From assembly GCA_019309245.1 (NCBI GenBank), contig JAFDGP010000014.1, positions 1-19,760 on the forward strand: a DNA stretch of 19,760 nucleotides, read 5' to 3'. Shown piece after piece: positions 12,709 through 19,760 of this stretch. The notes below the pieces were generated by a model. The model did not search any database. It worked only from the letters and a program-made list of their open reading frames with translations, and was not told the origin of the DNA. Each line of letters starts with the position of its first letter. Positions within the stretch are counted from its first letter, which is position 1. Source of the DNA: Deltaproteobacteria bacterium (lineage in GTDB: Bacteria; Desulfobacterota; Desulfobacteria; Desulfobacterales; C00003060). The translations under genes and the position numbers were made by a program.

Positions 12709-13455
12709 ATGTCGGAGACCTCTGAAGGCCTGATCGTTCCAAGGCGGCGACGAACCGATCCTGAAATTGGGCCCATAGCGCTCATGGTTGCCATGGAAAA
12801 AGACGTGGCCCTCATGCGCCGCTCTACAGGCATTTCCGGAAAAGCAGCAGGGCGGATTTTGACCAGCAGAGTCTTCACCGAGCGTCAGAGCGGGCGTCAG
12901 GTTACCGTGGTGGGTCCGATGCTGGGGGCGCCCCACGCGGTCATGGTCCTGGAAAAACTCGTCGCGCTTGGCGCAAAGAAGATGGTGTTTCTAGGTTGGT
13001 GTGGTTCAATCGATCCTCGTGTTGCGATCGGCGACCTGGTGATTCCCGACCATGCCGTGGTTGGGGAGGGAACATCGAAATACTATGCGAAGAACAAGAG
13101 CCATGTTCCGTCACGAGGATCGGCGGCGATTCGAAAGGTGCTTGAAGAACATTGTGACAAACACGGCGTGATGTTTCACAAAGGCGGTGTGTGGTCAACG
13201 GATGCGCCGTATCGAGAGACAGAGGAAGTGGTTCGGTCTTTAAAAGAAGCCGGTCTCCTGGGAGTGGACATGGAGACCTCGGCCCTGTTTACTGCCGGGT
13301 GCTTCCGGGGCATAGACATCGGCGCCCTTCTTGTTGTTTCCGATGCGCTGGGGGCGCTGATTTGGGAGCCCGGCTTTTCGAGTCGAAAGTTTCTTGCGGC
13401 CCGCAAGGCGGCCTGTGAAATTCTGGCCGATTCCTGTGCGGCGTTATCGTTGTGA
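12709..13455 (+). CDS. Nucleoside phosphorylase (PNP/UDP family)
   Basis: The 248-residue product belongs to the purine-nucleoside/uridine phosphorylase and MTA/SAH nucleosidase superfamily. Visible motifs are VVGPMLGAPHAVMVLEKL (from about residue 68), the Gly-rich strand LGWCGSIDP (about 95-103), the sugar-binding VDMETSALF with Met188 and Glu189, and VVSDALG with the catalytic-type Asp212. These enzymes cleave or phosphorolyse nucleosides in the cytoplasm. The base preference cannot be read from sequence. The frame is open back to 12622 inside the previous gene, but AAGGA eight bases before the ATG at 12709 supports the short form. It lies 11 bases after the glycosyltransferase and six before ligA, so it belongs to the same transcript. 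Confidence 0.85.
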   Translation: MSETSEGLIVPRRRRTDPEIGPIALMVAMEKDVALMRRSTGISGKAAGRILTSRVFTERQSGRQVTVVGPMLGAPHAVMVLEKLVALGAKKMVFLGWCGSIDPRVAIGDLVIPDHAVVGEGTSKYYAKNKSHVPSRGSAAIRKVLEEHCDKHGVMFHKGGVWSTDAPYRETEEVVRSLKEAGLLGVDMETSALFTAGCFRGIDIGALLVVSDALGALIWEPGFSSRKFLAARKAACEILADSCAALSL

Positions 13456-13461
13456 GAAACC

Positions 13462-15501
13462 ATGGCTGAATCGGAAAATCATGTGACTGAAGCTGTGGCA
13501 AAAAAGGCGCAGGCCCTGAGAAGGGCCCTGCATCACCACAACTATGCTTACTATGTATTGAACGAACCCGAGATCTCCGACGCCGAGTATGACCGTTTGA
13601 TGCGGGAACTCATAGCGCTGGAGGAGGCTTACCCCGAGCTCATCACCCCCGATTCGCCCACCCATCGGATCGGTGCCCCGCCGCTTGATCGGTTTGAAGC
13701 CGTCTCCCATACGGTTCCCATGTTGAGCCTGGAAAATGCCTTCTTTGAAAAGGAGGTCCTGGAGTTTGACCAGCGGGTGCGCCGTTTTCTGGAAACTGAT
13801 GACCCGGTGGCGTACACGGCGGAGCCCAAGGTCGATGGGTTGGCCGTGGAGATCGTGTATGAAAAAGGATTGCTGATGCAGGCCTCCACACGGGGGGACG
13901 GATTCAAGGGCGAATTGATCACGCCGAATATCAAGACCATCAACTCCGTGCCTTTATATCTTATGGATTCCGGTAAAGTGGCCGTACCAGCCCGCCTTGA
14001 GGTTCGGGGCGAAGTTTTCATGCCCCTTGAAGCGTTTAAGCGTCTGAACAAAGAACGACTCAAGCAGGGCGAGCCGGCCTTCGCCAACCCCAGGAATGCG
14101 GCTGCCGGCTCTCTGAGGCAGCTTGACTCTCGGATCACGGCTCAACGTCCGCTGGACATGTTCTGTTACGGGGTCGGCGTGATGAGTGACCTGAGTCCCT
14201 CCTCCCACTGGGAGATCCTGGGCATTCTTAAGGAGCTGGGGCTGCCCGTCAATCCGCAGATCAGGCCGCGCTGCCGTATTGAGGAGGTCCTGGAGTACTA
14301 CAACATGCTCTCGGAGCGGCGGCACGCGTTTACCTACGAGATGGACGGCATCGTGATCAAGGTGGATGACCTGTCATTGCAACGCCGCCTGGGGGAAAAA
14401 TCCCGCAGCCCACGCTGGGCCCTGGCTTATAAATTTCCGGCAGTCCAGGAGACCACCCGTATCCTGGGTATCGAGATCCAGGTCGGTCGTACCGGGGCTT
14501 TAACGCCGGTGGCTCACTTGGCGCCAGTCTTGGTCGGCGGGGTGACGGTCAGCCGGGCGACGTTGCACAATGAGGACGAGATCAAAAGAAAAGATATCCG
14601 TATCGGCGATACGGTATTGATTCAACGGGCCGGTGATGTGATTCCCGAGGTGGTTAAGGTCATTGAAACTGCCCGTACGGGAGATGAAAAGGTGTTCAGG
14701 TTTCCGGCGGTATGCCCGGCGTGTCATTCAAGGGTGAGGCGATTGGAGGGCGAATCTGTTTGGCGCTGTGTCAATGCCGTGTGCAGTGCTCAGCTAAAGG
14801 CTCGCATTCGGCACTTCGCCTCAAAAGGGGCTTTTGACATCGACGGTCTCGGTGGAAAACTGGTGGACCAGTTGGTGGATCGGGGCCTGGTTCGTTCCTA
14901 TGCGGATCTGTTTTATCTGGATAAGGCCACGTTGGCCGGGCTGGATAGAATGGCTGAGAAGTCTGCACAAAACCTTGTAGAGGCCATCTCCAAGAGCAAA
15001 AACATCAGCCTCGATCGATTCATCTATGGCCTGGGAATTCGCCATGTGGGTGAACATCTGGCCCATGTTTTGGCGAGGGCTTTCGGATCCTTGGAGGCCT
15101 TCATGGCTGCGAGTGAAGACGAACTCATAGCGATCGATGAGGTGGGCCCCCAGGTAGCTCAGAGTATCAGGGCCTTTTTCGAGACACCGGAGAACACGGC
15201 CAATATTGAAAAGATGTTGCAGGCGGGAGTTCGCATTGCCGAAACCCCCGGTGTGGGCCTTTCGGAGTCCAAGCGCACGCTGGAGGGGGAAGCCTTTGTC
15301 CTAACCGGGGCCCTGGAGTCGATGACACGCTCCGAGGCTAAGGCTCGCATTGAAGCCCTGGGCGGGAAGGTTACGGGCTCCGTGAGCCCCCGCACTACGT
15401 ATGTGGTCGCCGGAAAAGAGCCGGGCTCCAAATTGGCCAGGGCTCGACAACTGGGAGTTCCAGTACTGACGGAACAAGAACTGCTTGAACGCTTGTCATA
15501 A
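13462..15501 (+). CDS. ligA: NAD-dependent DNA ligase LigA
   Basis: LigA seals nicks in DNA during replication and repair with NAD+ as the AMP donor. The 679-residue protein has all family parts: the Ia domain with the YYVLNEPEISDAEYD start (30-44), adenylation motif EPKVDG with catalytic Lys123, OB region, a four-Cys zinc site (Cys418, 421, 436, 441), helix-hairpin-helix repeats (about 450-590) and a C-terminal BRCT domain from about 604 (EAFVLTGAL...YVVAGKEPGSK). The length is usual for the enzyme. The ATG follows the previous stop by six bases with a poor ribosome site, so translation may depend on the upstream gene. No defects are seen. Confidence 0.97.
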   Translation: MAESENHVTEAVAKKAQALRRALHHHNYAYYVLNEPEISDAEYDRLMRELIALEEAYPELITPDSPTHRIGAPPLDRFEAVSHTVPMLSLENAFFEKEVLEFDQRVRRFLETDDPVAYTAEPKVDGLAVEIVYEKGLLMQASTRGDGFKGELITPNIKTINSVPLYLMDSGKVAVPARLEVRGEVFMPLEAFKRLNKERLKQGEPAFANPRNAAAGSLRQLDSRITAQRPLDMFCYGVGVMSDLSPSSHWEILGILKELGLPVNPQIRPRCRIEEVLEYYNMLSERRHAFTYEMDGIVIKVDDLSLQRRLGEKSRSPRWALAYKFPAVQETTRILGIEIQVGRTGALTPVAHLAPVLVGGVTVSRATLHNEDEIKRKDIRIGDTVLIQRAGDVIPEVVKVIETARTGDEKVFRFPAVCPACHSRVRRLEGESVWRCVNAVCSAQLKARIRHFASKGAFDIDGLGGKLVDQLVDRGLVRSYADLFYLDKATLAGLDRMAEKSAQNLVEAISKSKNISLDRFIYGLGIRHVGEHLAHVLARAFGSLEAFMAASEDELIAIDEVGPQVAQSIRAFFETPENTANIEKMLQAGVRIAETPGVGLSESKRTLEGEAFVLTGALESMTRSEAKARIEALGGKVTGSVSPRTTYVVAGKEPGSKLARARQLGVPVLTEQELLERLS

Positions 15502-15510
15502 GGGGGCGAG

Positions 15511-15789
15511 ATGAAAAAGTCCAGGGCACATGTGCATATCGAGGGCCGTGTTCAGGGCGTGTGTTTCAGGATGGAAACCAAGCGGGCCGCCCGAGCCCGA
15601 AACCTTTCGGGCTGGGTCAGAAATTTGCCGGACGGGCGGGTTGAGGCGGTCTTTGAGGGCGCCGACACAGATGTCAAATCCATGTTGCGGTGGTGTGAGA
15701 CAGGTCCTCCGTTGGCCCGCGTGACGCGGGTGGCCGTGGATTGGGAGCCGTATTCGGAGGAGCTTGGGGCATTTGAGATTACGTACTGA
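15511..15789 (+). CDS. acyP: Acylphosphatase
   Basis: Ninety-two residues match the small acylphosphatase fold, which hydrolyses acyl phosphates such as carbamoyl or acetyl phosphate in the cytoplasm. The active-site signature is GRVQGVCFR (12-20) with catalytic Arg20. Asn38 in WVRNLPDGRVEAVFEG is the second catalytic residue. The usual Gly before Phe-Arg is Cys18 here, a mild substitution. AAGGGGGCG just before the ATG is the ribosome site, and it overlaps the end of ligA by only a few bases (gap of nine). It is the last gene of the plus-strand operon and ends facing the sigma-54 activator. Confidence in the family is high. The in vivo substrate is unknown, as for most members. Confidence 0.93.
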   Translation: MKKSRAHVHIEGRVQGVCFRMETKRAARARNLSGWVRNLPDGRVEAVFEGADTDVKSMLRWCETGPPLARVTRVAVDWEPYSEELGAFEITY

Positions 15790-15821
15790 TTTTTCCTGAA
15801 GGTGAGATAATTCGGCCGAGT

Positions 15822-15848
15822 GTTGTCTGGTGCTGTTATACGGACAAC
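15822..15848. terminator. Possible shared hairpin between convergent genes
   Basis: GTTGTCTG (15822-15829) pairs with CGGACAAC (15841-15848), eight pairs including one G-U, around an 11-base loop. It lies in the 58-base gap between convergent acyP and the activator gene and touches the latter's stop codon. There is no T-run on either side, so intrinsic termination is doubtful. Confidence 0.3.
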
Positions 15849-17221
15849 TATCGCTTGTCATATGAGATGCCGTAGGCCTTCATCTTGGACAAAAGGGTCG
15901 GGTGACTGATTCCCAGGAGTTTGGCCGCCCTGGTTCGGTTTCCGTTAGTTTGTCTGAGGGCCTCCCGGACGAGTTGGTTTTCGAGGGCCATGGTATTGGC
16001 TTTGATGGACAGGCTGTCGGGTGGCCACCCGCCCTTGATATGAGAGGCGCAGTGAAGAAGGTCGGGCGGCAGTTCTTTTTTTTCGATCTCTTCGCTTTCG
16101 CTCAGCGCCATGGTGCGTTCAATCACGTTTTCAAGTTCACGGACGTTGCCGGGCCAGGGATAGTCCATCAGCACCTGAAGGGCGTCGGGTCGGATTCCTC
16201 GGATCTGTTTGTGCAACCGGGCATTGTAGCGTTGGACGAAATGGTTGACGAGCAGTGGGATATCTTCTTTTCGTTTCCGCAAGGCGGGCACTTCAATGCG
16301 AAGGACATTGATGCGATAAAAGAGGTCATCCCGAAACACACCCTTGCGAACGCCTTCAGCCAGATCTGCGGCGGTGGCGGCGATAATGCGCACATCCACC
16401 TTGATGTTTTCAGTGCTTCCCAGAGGCCTGACCATCTCATCTTGTAAGACCCGCAGCAGCTTAACCTGCAAGGCCAGGGGCAGGTCCCCCACCTCGTCCA
16501 GAAAAAGGGTGCCGCCGTGGGCCTCCTGAAACAGTCCGGGCTTATCCCGGGCGGCGTCGGTGAAGGCGCCCTTAACATAACCGAAGAGTTCGCTTTCCAG
16601 CAGGTTTTCCGGTAGGCCCCCGCAATTGACCGCCACGATGGGCGCGCGTTTTCGGGTGCCGTTAAAATGAATAGCCCTGGCGATAAGCTCCTTGCCGGTT
16701 CCACTTTCTCCGGTGATCAAAACGGTGGTTTTGTAGTCGGCGATCTTTCGGATGGTCTCAAAGACCTGTCTCATGGGCCTGCTCTTGGCTACCATATTCT
16801 CAAAGGAGACGCTTTCCTGCACGGCTTCGCGAAGACGTAGGTTTTCTTGTTTGAGGCGGGATGTCTCTTCTTGTTGCGCCAGCTTGAGCATGATTTCATC
16901 CGGCCGGAAGGGCTTTGAGATATAATCGGCGGCGCCCAGTTTCATGGCCTCCACGGCCGTGTCAATTGTGCCGTAGGCCGACATGGCGATGGTGGTAGTG
17001 TTGATACCCCGGTCGGCGATTTCTTCCAGGAAGGCCAAGCCGTCCATGTGGGGCATTCGCATGTCACACAGGATGATGTCGAATTGCCTGTCCTCAAGCA
17101 GACTTAGGGCCTGTTCGGCATCCGGAACATCGGTGACGGCATAACCGGCTTTCTCGAGCACCGTGCTCAACATGTGCCGCATGCTGGATTCGTCGTCGAT
17201 AATGAGGACGTTTTTGGACAT
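15848..17221 (-). CDS. Sigma-54-dependent response regulator (NtrC family), GAFTDA variant
   Basis: The 457-residue activator has three parts. The receiver (about 1-118) carries acidic DDE near 9-11, phospho-acceptor Asp53 in CDMRMP and Lys near 103 in SKPF. The AAA+ domain (about 140-370) carries Walker A GESGTGKE (171-178) and Walker B GGTLFLDEVGDLP (236-248). A Fis-type helix-turn-helix lies at the end (NRTRAAKLLGISHPTLLSKM). The sigma-54 contact loop reads GAFTDA (218-223) rather than GAFTGA. I take the ATG at 17221. A GTG two codons earlier is possible. The gene lies 19 bases after ftsY on the same strand and is probably co-transcribed with smc-ftsY. No partner kinase is adjacent on this strand. 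The kinases at 5474-9186 are candidates by inference only. Confidence 0.92.
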   Translation of the reverse strand: MSKNVLIIDDESSMRHMLSTVLEKAGYAVTDVPDAEQALSLLEDRQFDIILCDMRMPHMDGLAFLEEIADRGINTTTIAMSAYGTIDTAVEAMKLGAADYISKPFRPDEIMLKLAQQEETSRLKQENLRLREAVQESVSFENMVAKSRPMRQVFETIRKIADYKTTVLITGESGTGKELIARAIHFNGTRKRAPIVAVNCGGLPENLLESELFGYVKGAFTDAARDKPGLFQEAHGGTLFLDEVGDLPLALQVKLLRVLQDEMVRPLGSTENIKVDVRIIAATAADLAEGVRKGVFRDDLFYRINVLRIEVPALRKRKEDIPLLVNHFVQRYNARLHKQIRGIRPDALQVLMDYPWPGNVRELENVIERTMALSESEEIEKKELPPDLLHCASHIKGGWPPDSLSIKANTMALENQLVREALRQTNGNRTRAAKLLGISHPTLLSKMKAYGISYDKR

Positions 17222-17240
17222 GGTCACTGTGGGGTAAACG

Positions 17241-18341
17241 TCAAAAGAGTGCTTTCATAAAGGCCTCGGCATCGAATACCTGCAAATCATCGATTTTTTC
17301 TCCAAGACCGATATACTGAATCGGGAGGCCCAGGCCGTGGCTGATTCCCACCACAACACCGCCTTTTGCCGTGCCGTCAAGCTTGGTGAGCGCAATGCCG
17401 GTCACCTTTATCGCGTCATGAAACAGCTGAGCCTGTGAGATGGCATTTTGCCCGGTGGTGGCATCCAGGACAAGCAATGTCTCATGAGGCGCATCCGGCA
17501 GATGTTTGGCCACCGTACGCCGGATTTTCTTGAGTTCTTCCATCAGGTTCACCTTGGTGTGAAGTCGGCCAGCCGTGTCGATGATTACCACGTCCACGTC
17601 CCTGGAAATCGCGGCCTGCATGCCGTCGAAGGCCACAGCCGATGGGTCGGCTTTTCCTTTGTGCCGGACAATGTCGGCGCCCACCCGCTCTGCCCAGATT
17701 TCCAGCTGTTCCACCGCAGCTGCGCGAAAGGTGTCTGCGGCGACCAGCAGGACATGTTGTCCTTGTGTGACATACCGGGCCGCCAGTTTGCCGATCGTGG
17801 TGGTCTTGCCGACACCGTTCACACCGACCACCATGATGACGTGGGGTCCTTTTTTCACAACCGGCTTAGGGGCAGGCGTGGGGATGCGAAGGAATTCGAG
17901 GATCTTTTTTTGAAGTGCGTCTTTGAGCTCATCCGGATTATTCAGGTCCTTTCTGGCCACCTGTTCCCGCACGTCATCAATAAGGGCCATGGTGGTATTC
18001 ACACCCATGTCGGAGGTGATCAGAATTTCTTCAAGGTCGTCAAGCAAATCCTCGTCGATCTCCTTCTTGCCGAGCAGCAGGCGATCAACGCGGCTGACAA
18101 AGGCCTTTCTGGTTTTTGTGAGGCGGTTCCGGAGCCTCTTGAACAGACCTTGCTTTTTTTCTTCGTGGGCCTCGTCGCCGGGCTCGCCCTTGGGTGAAGG
18201 CGGTTGAACGTCAGGGGACATCACCGCCTCTTGATTCGCCTCCAGATCCGCGGTGCTTTCTTCGGCCAGAACACCATCTTCCACGGATTCGGCGGCTGCT
18301 TCGTCGTGTTTTTTACCTCTTTTGAAAAACTTTAGTACCAT
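17241..18341 (-). CDS. ftsY: Signal recognition particle receptor FtsY
   Basis: FtsY is the GTPase receptor that brings SRP-bound ribosomes to the inner membrane. The 366 residues comprise an acidic A region (about 1-66) after a short basic start (MVLKFFKRGKK), the helical N domain (about 66-155) and the G domain. Its motifs are P-loop GVNGVGKT (173-180), ADTFRAAAVEQL (about 202-213), DTAGR (255-259), TKLDG (319-323) and the closing GLGEKIDDLQVFD. The frame is open 23 codons further upstream into smc, but MVLKFFKRGKK is the natural membrane-targeting start and I choose the ATG at 18341. The gene follows smc after seven bases. The smc-ftsY order is common in bacteria. Confidence 0.96.
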   Translation of the reverse strand: MVLKFFKRGKKHDEAAAESVEDGVLAEESTADLEANQEAVMSPDVQPPSPKGEPGDEAHEEKKQGLFKRLRNRLTKTRKAFVSRVDRLLLGKKEIDEDLLDDLEEILITSDMGVNTTMALIDDVREQVARKDLNNPDELKDALQKKILEFLRIPTPAPKPVVKKGPHVIMVVGVNGVGKTTTIGKLAARYVTQGQHVLLVAADTFRAAAVEQLEIWAERVGADIVRHKGKADPSAVAFDGMQAAISRDVDVVIIDTAGRLHTKVNLMEELKKIRRTVAKHLPDAPHETLLVLDATTGQNAISQAQLFHDAIKVTGIALTKLDGTAKGGVVVGISHGLGLPIQYIGLGEKIDDLQVFDAEAFMKALF

Positions 18342-18348
18342 GATTATT

Positions 18349-19760
18349 TCATGCCTTGGAAAGATCCAGGGATATGAGTTTTGAAATACCCTTTTGTTCC
18401 ATCGTGACACCGAACAGAGCGTTTGCGGCTTCCATGGTTTGCCTGTCGTGGGTGATCATGATGACCTGAGATTGTTTGCCGATTTCTTTGAGGATCTGGT
18501 TGAACCGGTGGACGTTCACGTGATCCAACGGCGCATCGATTTCGTCAAATACGCAGAAAGCCGAAGGCTTGATCAGAAAAATCGAAAAGACCAGAGCAAT
18601 GGCGGACAAGGCCTTTTCTCCCCCGGAAAGCAGGCTCATTCGGGTGAGCTTTTTGCCCGGAGGCCGGACCATGAAAGCAACACCGGAATCAAGCGGGCGC
18701 CTCGGGTTCGTCAATTCGAGCCTGGCTGTGCCCCCTTCAAAAAGCTTGGGGAAAATTTCCTGCAACTTGTCGTTGACGGCCTTGAAGGTTTTCATGAAAC
18801 GTTTGAGCGAGACCCGGTTGATCCTGCGGATAATGCGATGTAGGGTCTCAATGGCATCAACCAGATCATCCCGTTGCTCGGTGAGCAGGCGATAGCGTTC
18901 ATTGAGGGCCTCAAATTCCTCAATGGCTGTAAGGTTCACCTCTCCGATCCTGGCAATTCTTTCCCTTGAATGTTCTAGGGCCTGTTGGGTGTCTTCCACG
19001 CAAAGGCCCTCGACGTCCAGTGCTTCCTGAACCTGTGCGAGCGACAAGCGATACTTCTCGTGGATTTGTGCCTCGAGATGATCCCGTCTCATTCGCCTTT
19101 CAGTTTGTTTCAGCTCCACCTGCTGTATTTTTTGAAAAGTCTCTTCCCGTTTTGTCCTGACTTCAGAAAGGGCTTGATCGTTTTGCTGCAGGGTGCCTTC
19201 GATGGCCTGGTACTCGACTTCACTGTGTTCCAGCGTCTTTTCCAGGGCTTCCAACTGTGCATACAAGTCGCGCAGCGTGGTCTGGTCGGTTTCAAGCCTG
19301 GCTCCTGTCGCGGCCTTGTCCTCCTCAATGCGTTTCAGGGTGACTTCGAGTTGGGAGACCCTTTTTTCGCCGTCGTCTCGAAACGTGTTCAGGCGGCGCA
19401 GGGTGTTTTCGGCACCTTCCAGCTCGGCGCCGAATGTGGTGAGCCGTAACTTGAGTTCAACGATTCGTTCGCCGGTTTCATCCAGGTCCCTCGAGAGTTC
19501 TTCAACGGCCCGGGTGCAAGTTTCTATGGCCGATTTTTCCTTGCGGATCTGCTCCTTTATCCGGTCGATGTGCTCCTGGTAACCGGATAGCTCAGCTTCA
19601 AGATCGGTGCGTTCTCCTTCCAGCTGCACCGCCTCCAGAGCCAGCATTTCCTTGTGCCGCCGGGATTGCTTCAGTGTTTCCTGAAAGCGATATTCTTCTT
19701 TTTCGAGTTCAACGAGTTGGTCCTCGATATGCTTTTGCCGGTGACGGACCTCTTGCAGGT
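18349..19760 (-). CDS. smc: Chromosome partition protein SMC, C-terminal part
   Basis: The gene runs off the right edge. The frame is open from 19758 to the TGA at 18349-18351, giving about 469 residues of what is normally an 1100-1200 residue protein. The first 250 residues are a heptad-rich coiled coil (ELEKEEYRFQETLKQSRRHK and on), the C-terminal arm. Then comes the head: a conserved lead-in (ARIGEVNLTAIEEFEALNER), the ABC signature LSGGEKALSAIAL, Walker B VFDEIDAPLDHVNVHRF and the D-loop/H-loop region MITHDRQTM. SMC clamps DNA for chromosome compaction and segregation and usually works with ScpA and ScpB, which are not in the window. ftsY starts seven bases after its stop. Confidence 0.96.
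   Translation of the reverse strand, partial: LQEVRHRQKHIEDQLVELEKEEYRFQETLKQSRRHKEMLALEAVQLEGERTDLEAELSGYQEHIDRIKEQIRKEKSAIETCTRAVEELSRDLDETGERIVELKLRLTTFGAELEGAENTLRRLNTFRDDGEKRVSQLEVTLKRIEEDKAATGARLETDQTTLRDLYAQLEALEKTLEHSEVEYQAIEGTLQQNDQALSEVRTKREETFQKIQQVELKQTERRMRRDHLEAQIHEKYRLSLAQVQEALDVEGLCVEDTQQALEHSRERIARIGEVNLTAIEEFEALNERYRLLTEQRDDLVDAIETLHRIIRRINRVSLKRFMKTFKAVNDKLQEIFPKLFEGGTARLELTNPRRPLDSGVAFMVRPPGKKLTRMSLLSGGEKALSAIALVFSIFLIKPSAFCVFDEIDAPLDHVNVHRFNQILKEIGKQSQVIMITHDRQTMEAANALFGVTMEQKGISKLISLDLSKA

Noticed and set aside
17448..18197. 249-codon open frame on the plus strand opposite ftsY
   Set aside because: It is wholly antisense to the clear FtsY GTPase domain, has no recognised motif, and is explained by codon bias of the real gene.

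Overview
The window reads as a chromosomal segment of a Gram-negative anaerobe of moderate GC content. A Desulfobacterota (deltaproteobacterial) origin is the best guess. This is inferred from the combination of a split Mrp/MBH-type antiporter module, a two-CW sensor kinase, many PAS/HAMP kinases and receivers, a sigma-54 activator and an smc-ftsY pair. No 16S or other taxonomic marker is present, so the assignment is from memory of genome content and is not proven. I see no transposase, integrase, CRISPR array, tRNA or rRNA.

Layout. (1) 1-134: the C-terminal end of a receiver-domain protein. (2) 176-5285: a universal stress protein, then eight tightly packed genes for an Mrp-type Na+/H+ antiporter module in the order E-B-F-G-(MbhD-like)-(MbhE-like)-C-D. 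Four of the internal junctions overlap by a few bases. There is no long MrpA (NuoL-like) subunit. The parts that form the MrpA C-terminus in classical Mrp are separate small genes, as in archaeal membrane-bound hydrogenase (MBH). No hydrogenase genes follow. (3) 5474-9757: a signalling block with a soluble histidine kinase (Cys-rich two-CW domain, duplicated HAMP pairs, PAS), a receiver-PAS-kinase hybrid and a stand-alone receiver. A small repeat and palindrome patch precedes the last gene. (4) 9758-10172: 415 bases with no convincing gene. (5) 10173-15789: two related GT4 glycosyltransferases, a nucleoside phosphorylase, NAD-dependent DNA ligase and acylphosphatase, closely spaced on the plus strand. 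(6) 15848-19760, minus strand: smc (partial), ftsY and an NtrC-type sigma-54 activator, apparently one operon that converges on acyP.

How the parts fit. The antiporter module should exchange Na+ (or K+) for H+ across the inner membrane. The universal stress protein just upstream is a plausible soluble partner. The kinases and short receivers look like a multistep phosphorelay with no DNA-binding output in the block itself. The two short receivers, at 1-134 and 9368-9757, share an unusual segment before the conserved Lys-Pro and flank the antiporter/kinase block. The glycosyltransferase pair may make a glycoside (compatible solute or glycolipid). The ligA and smc/ftsY blocks are housekeeping.

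The least ordinary elements are the MrpA-less antiporter with its N-terminally extended MrpE, the soluble two-CW/poly-HAMP kinase with a 390-nt internal duplication, the paired glycosyltransferases, and the palindrome/direct-repeat patch before the short receiver. I found nothing I could defend as an entirely new system.
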